18,707 nt of DNA from Prevotellaceae bacterium (GTDB lineage: Bacteria > Bacteroidota > Bacteroidia > Bacteroidales > UBA932). The position numbers and the translations under genes are program-made. This document shows positions 15,136 through 18,707 of the stretch, in pieces. Where the stretch lies: the NCBI GenBank assembly GCA_031258755.1, contig JAIRMK010000124.1:1-18707 (forward strand), given 5' to 3'. Within the stretch, counting starts at the first letter, position 1, and every line of letters begins with the position of its first letter. The notes below the pieces were generated by a model. The model was not told the DNA's origin. It did no database searches and saw nothing but the letters and a program-made list of their open reading frames with translations.

Positions 15136-16656
15136 ATGAAGACTATCAAATTTCTTACAATCACTGCGCTGTGCAGTATGGTCATTTTCGGATGCTCAAC
15201 CAAAAGCGCCGTGCCTCCACACCTTGTGGCTGTCCCGAAAAACGCGGCTGTGGTATTGTCGCTCAATGCCAGACAAATTGTTGAAAAGGCAGCGCTAAAC
15301 AAGCCGGAGCAATACCAATTTTATTCGCTTTTACAGCGGGAGTTAGAAAAAGAACTCGGACAAGAGACCGTCAACAAGTTCCTGAAAGACACCCGCACTT
15401 CGGGTTTAAATCTTGACCATGTTTTTGCGTACCTGACGGTCGATGGCGTTACGTCGGACAATACAGAGCCGGGCTTCGGAGTGGTGTTCCTGATGGATGA
15501 CATAACCACGTTTGAAGATTTTCTCAAGGAAACCGGCGTGTATCAAGAAAGCGAGAAAATGAACCTGCAATGGAACGACAAAATCGCCGTAATATCAAAG
15601 TCTGCAGCCGACAACGGCGTCGATGCGCTTAATGATGACGAGTCAAAAAGCATACTGGCCAACGAATTATTTAGCAGCGAATATTCGGATAAAGACGACG
15701 CTTTTTTATTTATCGACTACGGCAATTTCATCACTAAACTTTTAGACAACCTCTCGCCTTATTCAGGCTACATGATGTCAAACCTGTTCGCCACCCTTGA
15801 TTTATACAAAGAGCTGTCGTTGGCGCTGACGATGAATGCGGAAAAGGGCGAATTTGCAGTCACAGGGAAAATGTTACCGCTTGAAAAAGCCACAGAATTA
15901 TTTGGGAAATTTTATAAAACAGATTTTGACAGCGAGCTGTACCACTATTTCCCCGACAAAAGCCTAATGGCGTTCAAATTTGCCATAAAGCTACTGGACA
16001 GTTACAATACATACAAAAAATATCTCGGTGATATTTACAAAGACAACCTTGACATAGATACAATTATGGAACGGTATGACGCAAAAATAACTTCTGTGCT
16101 CAGCTGCTTTACCGGCGATTTTTTAGGAAGTTCATCCGATATTACCTCACTTGATTTCGCCATAGCGGCAGGCATCCACGAAGGGAAAGAAAACGGGCTA
16201 ATCGCCTGGGTAAAAGAATTGGGGTTTGTGAAAAAAACGGAAGGATATTATTTGCTGAACAAAAACGGGTTGAAACTCTATTTTGCCACCAATAACAAGG
16301 CCGCCTATTTGACTGGAAACGTAGCGAATATAACAAACTTTCTTGATAACAACCATTACACGTCGAACATAACGGACGCAAAAGATTTCGGCAAAGAATT
16401 CGAAAAGGCGCTGTGCTATTTTTATTGGGACATCAATATCAACCATTACCCGCAACCGGTAAAAAACATACTCCAGATGACGCCCCAAGGTAATATGCTC
16501 ATACCGGTACTGGAAAAATTAAAATCGATAAATATACAGGCCATAAACACAAACGGCTCCGAATTTAAAATAAAGTTCAACGAAAACGAGTATGCGTCGA
16601 GAATTGTGCTCAAAGAAATTGACAAATGGGCGTCCCAGTCTTTCTTTGAAGAATAA
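15136..16656 (+). CDS. DUF4836-like lipoprotein
   Basis: The 506-residue product has a lipoprotein signal (MKTIKFLTITALCSMVIFGC, Cys20). Next comes HLVAVPKNAAVVLSLNARQI, which matches the 'IPxdAxxVxxxNxxxl' opening of DUF4836 proteins of Bacteroidota. Alternating strand-helix units follow, with a second similar module late in the protein (LDFAIAAGIHEG, LYFATNNKAAYLTGN). The C-terminus (EFKIKFNENEYASRIVLKEID) also fits. No catalytic motif is visible. Family function is unknown; the large soluble body tethered to a membrane suggests a periplasmic binding or scaffold role (inference). It is 11 bases downstream of the M28 gene and 5 bases upstream of the ABC ATPase, so it is almost certainly co-transcribed with them. 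Confidence 0.7.
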   Translation: MKTIKFLTITALCSMVIFGCSTKSAVPPHLVAVPKNAAVVLSLNARQIVEKAALNKPEQYQFYSLLQRELEKELGQETVNKFLKDTRTSGLNLDHVFAYLTVDGVTSDNTEPGFGVVFLMDDITTFEDFLKETGVYQESEKMNLQWNDKIAVISKSAADNGVDALNDDESKSILANELFSSEYSDKDDAFLFIDYGNFITKLLDNLSPYSGYMMSNLFATLDLYKELSLALTMNAEKGEFAVTGKMLPLEKATELFGKFYKTDFDSELYHYFPDKSLMAFKFAIKLLDSYNTYKKYLGDIYKDNLDIDTIMERYDAKITSVLSCFTGDFLGSSSDITSLDFAIAAGIHEGKENGLIAWVKELGFVKKTEGYYLLNKNGLKLYFATNNKAAYLTGNVANITNFLDNNHYTSNITDAKDFGKEFEKALCYFYWDININHYPQPVKNILQMTPQGNMLIPVLEKLKSINIQAINTNGSEFKIKFNENEYASRIVLKEIDKWASQSFFEE

Positions 16657-16661
16657 AAACG

Positions 16662-17306
16662 ATGGAAACAATAACATTAAACGGCGTAAAACCCCATGTA
16701 TTTTCCGAGTCTGAAGTTTCAGGCTCGGACATCTGGGGTAAGAACGTTTGCTTCAAAAAAGGAAATACATACTTGATTGCGGCCGAATCGGGCAAAGGGA
16801 AATCGTCGCTGTTCGATTTTATCTACGGCTGGCGCAACGACTATTCGGGCGAAATCCTGTTCGACGGAAAAGACATCAAAACATTCAGCCCCAATCAGAA
16901 AAAAGAACTGCGCAGCCGGCACATAAGCCTTGCTTTTCAAGGCTTCCGCCTGTTTCCGGAACTGACGGCCATGGAAAATGTAGAAATAAAAAACCGGTTG
17001 ACGTATCATAAAACAAAACGGCAAATAGAAAAGATGTTTGAACAAATGAACATTCCGGACAAAGCCCAAACACCGCTGTTGCTCCTTTCGTTCGGGCAAA
17101 AACAGCGGGTAGCCATCATCCGCGCACTGTGCCAGCCCATAGATTTCCTTTTGCTCGACGAGACATTTAGCCACCTCGACGAAACAAATTACACCCTGGC
17201 TTGCCGGCTCATTACCGCCGAAATGAAAAACCGGCAGGCGGGATTACTGGTCGCCTCGCTCGGGGACGCTTACACTTTCAAGTATAACGAAAAAATGCGG
17301 TTATGA
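16662..17306 (+). CDS. ABC transporter ATPase (LolD/MacB-like), degenerate H-loop
   Basis: The 214-residue product carries a Walker A (AESGKGKSS, 41-49; the usual first Gly is Ala), a Q-loop (AFQGFRLFPELTAMENV, Q93), a signature LSFGQKQR (142-149, in place of LSGGQ), and Walker B with catalytic Glu (FLLLDE, E167) followed by the D-loop SHLDE. Where the H-loop should read 'VTHD' it reads VASLGD (197-202), so the switch histidine is missing. The length is near the low end for LolD-type ATPases. It overlaps the permease gene by 4 bases (ATGA), the usual sign of a stoichiometric pair. Its TGA stop also shows that TGA acts as a stop here. It probably binds ATP to drive the MacB-type permease; hydrolysis may be slow or altered. 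Confidence 0.9.
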   Translation: METITLNGVKPHVFSESEVSGSDIWGKNVCFKKGNTYLIAAESGKGKSSLFDFIYGWRNDYSGEILFDGKDIKTFSPNQKKELRSRHISLAFQGFRLFPELTAMENVEIKNRLTYHKTKRQIEKMFEQMNIPDKAQTPLLLLSFGQKQRVAIIRALCQPIDFLLLDETFSHLDETNYTLACRLITAEMKNRQAGLLVASLGDAYTFKYNEKMRL

Positions 17307-18523
17307 CATTAACGCGGAAGTTGCTATGCAAAAACCTGAGTTTTCCCCAACTGGCCGGATATGTGTTGGCAGGTTTTGTGGGCCTTTCAATCATTTTGTC
17401 CGGCATTCAGTTTTATGCCGATACCCGGCCGCTGTACAGCTCCCACGACAGTTTCCTGAAGCCCGACTTCCTGGTGATTAATAAAAAGGTGTCAACTTTG
17501 TCCACGCTTTCATTGGCCTCCACCACGTTCAGCGAGAAAGAGGCGGAGGACATAAAAAAGCAGCCGTTTGTAAAGAAAGTTGGATTTTTCACCTCAAGCC
17601 AATTCGGTATCCGCGCCTCGATATCGCTGTCGTCGCTCGGACGGTTTTACACGGAGATGTTTTTCGAAGCGGTGCCGGACGACTTTATCGACGTACAAAG
17701 CGAAAATTGGATGTGGCGCGACGGGCAAACTTACATCCCGATTATTATTCCGCGCACCTACCTGACACTTTACAATTTCGGATTTGCACAAACCCAGGGA
17801 TTACCGCAGGTCTCCGCGCAGCTTGTAGAAAAAATAAAACTAACCGTAACCGTTTACGGAGAAAACAAAAGTCAAGATTTCGACGCCCGCATTGCCGGTT
17901 TCTCCGACAAGCTGAACACGATATTGGCGCCGGAGACCTTTCTGCAATGGGCCAATGCGGAATTTGGAACCCGAAACACCCCCGCCCCATCGCGTATTCT
18001 TGTGGAAACCCGCAACCCGGGCGACCCGCTGATTGCCGCCTATTTCGGCGAAAAGAATTACGAAATTGCCGATGACAGGGGAAACACCGGCAAAGCCGCC
18101 TATTTTCTACGGCTGGTCATCATGGCCGTGCTGCTCACCGGTTCAATCATTACGCTGTTGGCTATATCGCTGATGCTGTTGAGCACAAGTTTGCTTATTT
18201 ACAAAAACAAAGAAACGCTTGAAAACTTAATTTTGCTCGGCTATGCGCGTGCGGCGGTGGCAAGGCCCTATCAGGTGTTGGGCTTATCGCTCACCGTCTC
18301 TATTTTTGCGCTTGCGTGGATGGTGGTTTCACTTCTCCGGAATTTCTACATAGAAAAAATCACCCTGCTGTTCGACCATGCCACGGTCAACACAAGCCTG
18401 ACGGTTACGCTTTCCACAGGTTTTGTAATCCTTTTCCTGATAAGCCTGATAAACGCCTTGTGGATACGCAGGAAAGTAAACGAAATTGCTTATATAAAGT
18501 CCAATAAATATTTACACAAATAA
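17303..18523 (+). CDS. FtsX/MacB-type ABC permease
   Basis: The 406-residue product has the type VII ABC permease layout. One helix lies near the N-terminus (about 17-38), then a long periplasmic domain (about 40-267), then three helices (about 269-299, 325-345 and 366-387). The segment after the second helix, KNKETLENLILLGYARAAVARPYQ (301-324), is the coupling helix region typical of FtsX-like permeases ('E.aiL.alGas...i'). The periplasmic domain has no recognised enzyme motif. It starts with ATG overlapping the TGA of the ATPase gene. Proteins of this class often act as mechanotransmitters rather than channels (family knowledge), so it may energise the M28 or DUF4836 lipoproteins encoded just upstream. 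No clear terminator follows. Confidence 0.82.
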   Translation: MTLTRKLLCKNLSFPQLAGYVLAGFVGLSIILSGIQFYADTRPLYSSHDSFLKPDFLVINKKVSTLSTLSLASTTFSEKEAEDIKKQPFVKKVGFFTSSQFGIRASISLSSLGRFYTEMFFEAVPDDFIDVQSENWMWRDGQTYIPIIIPRTYLTLYNFGFAQTQGLPQVSAQLVEKIKLTVTVYGENKSQDFDARIAGFSDKLNTILAPETFLQWANAEFGTRNTPAPSRILVETRNPGDPLIAAYFGEKNYEIADDRGNTGKAAYFLRLVIMAVLLTGSIITLLAISLMLLSTSLLIYKNKETLENLILLGYARAAVARPYQVLGLSLTVSIFALAWMVVSLLRNFYIEKITLLFDHATVNTSLTVTLSTGFVILFLISLINALWIRRKVNEIAYIKSNKYLHK

Positions 18524-18575
18524 CTTTCGTAACGCACTAATACGCTGTCAAATATAAACCTATTTTGTGTAACTT

Positions 18576-18707
18576 TCAGTTGCGTTTTATATATTCGTAT
18601 TTGCGCTCCTCCAACAATGCAATATTGGTTTTAGATAACAGGCCTGAATCAGCGATGACAACCGGTCTTTTCAGGGAAAAACGACGCTCAAATTTTTGTA
18701 GAACAGG
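18576..18707 (-). mobile_element. IS1634-like transposase fragment, cut short by a stop and running off the window
   Basis: Read leftward from the window edge, the open frame gives 43 residues ending in TGA. The core FSLKRPVVIADSGLLSKTN, then IALLEERKYEYI, matches the region around the second catalytic Asp of IS1634-type DDE transposases ('RPVVIADAGLLS..NI..L....YEYI'). In intact members the protein continues well beyond YEYI to the catalytic Glu. Here it ends after three more residues, and all neighbouring frames also close within a few tens of bases. This is therefore a truncated or decayed copy at this end; the rest lies outside the window. No terminal inverted repeat could be recognised. 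Confidence 0.7.

Noticed and set aside
18530..18539. The 10-mer TAACGCACTA recurs at 3814-3823 and 18530-18539, both just past gene ends
   Set aside because: Ten bases twice in 18.7 kb is weak evidence, and the flanking sequence does not match or fold similarly.
18549..18556. Minus-strand TATATTTG matching the Bacteroidota -7 consensus
   Set aside because: It has no -33 element at the right distance and points into the 3' end of the convergent permease gene, with no leftward gene to serve.

Overview
The window looks like a chromosomal segment of a Bacteroidota (Bacteroidales-type) bacterium. The support is a SusC/SusD pair, a FecR/DUF4974 anti-sigma with its ECF sigma factor, DUF4139, DUF4832 and DUF4836 family proteins, many lipoproteins with acidic residues after the lipobox cysteine, and -7 boxes of the form TAnnTTTG. 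No family was confirmed by a database search; all calls come from reading the translations.

Layout. (1) 1-189 is the C-terminal end of a DUF2179/UPF0316-like protein. Directly abutting it stop-to-stop is a small leftward membrane-protein gene (190-507) that is intact except for two in-frame TGA codons. A rightward AT-rich gene for a DUF2157-like multi-spanning membrane protein (about 702-1772) diverges from it and overlaps a 70-codon ORF of unknown identity. (2) 1990-3609 (minus) encodes an exported DUF4140/DUF4139 protein with a clear Bacteroidota promoter. It carries an internal stretch resembling the SusC plug signature. (3) 3837-13998 (minus) is a polysaccharide-utilization-type locus. 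In transcription order it has ECF sigma, FecR-like anti-sigma, SusC with an N-terminal STN signalling domain, SusD, a DUF4874/DUF4832 lipoprotein and a SusE/F-like surface lipoprotein, ended by a long hairpin terminator. The genes are closely spaced (12-78 nt) and could form one transcript. The STN domain, FecR and sigma together suggest trans-envelope signalling: ligand at SusC, then FecR, then release of the sigma factor. No classical glycoside hydrolase or lyase is present, so the DUF4832 protein is the only candidate enzyme and the substrate cannot be read from the sequence.

(4) 14075-18523 (plus) is a tight four-gene operon divergent from the sigma gene: M28 metallopeptidase lipoprotein, DUF4836 lipoprotein, ABC ATPase with a degenerate H-loop, and FtsX/MacB-type permease. 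Gaps are 11 and 5 nt and the last pair overlaps by 4 nt. This looks like an envelope-located functional unit and is the best candidate here for an undescribed system. (5) 18576-18707 (minus) is a fragment of an IS1634-like transposase, cut short by a stop and running off the window edge.

I saw no tRNA, rRNA or CRISPR array.
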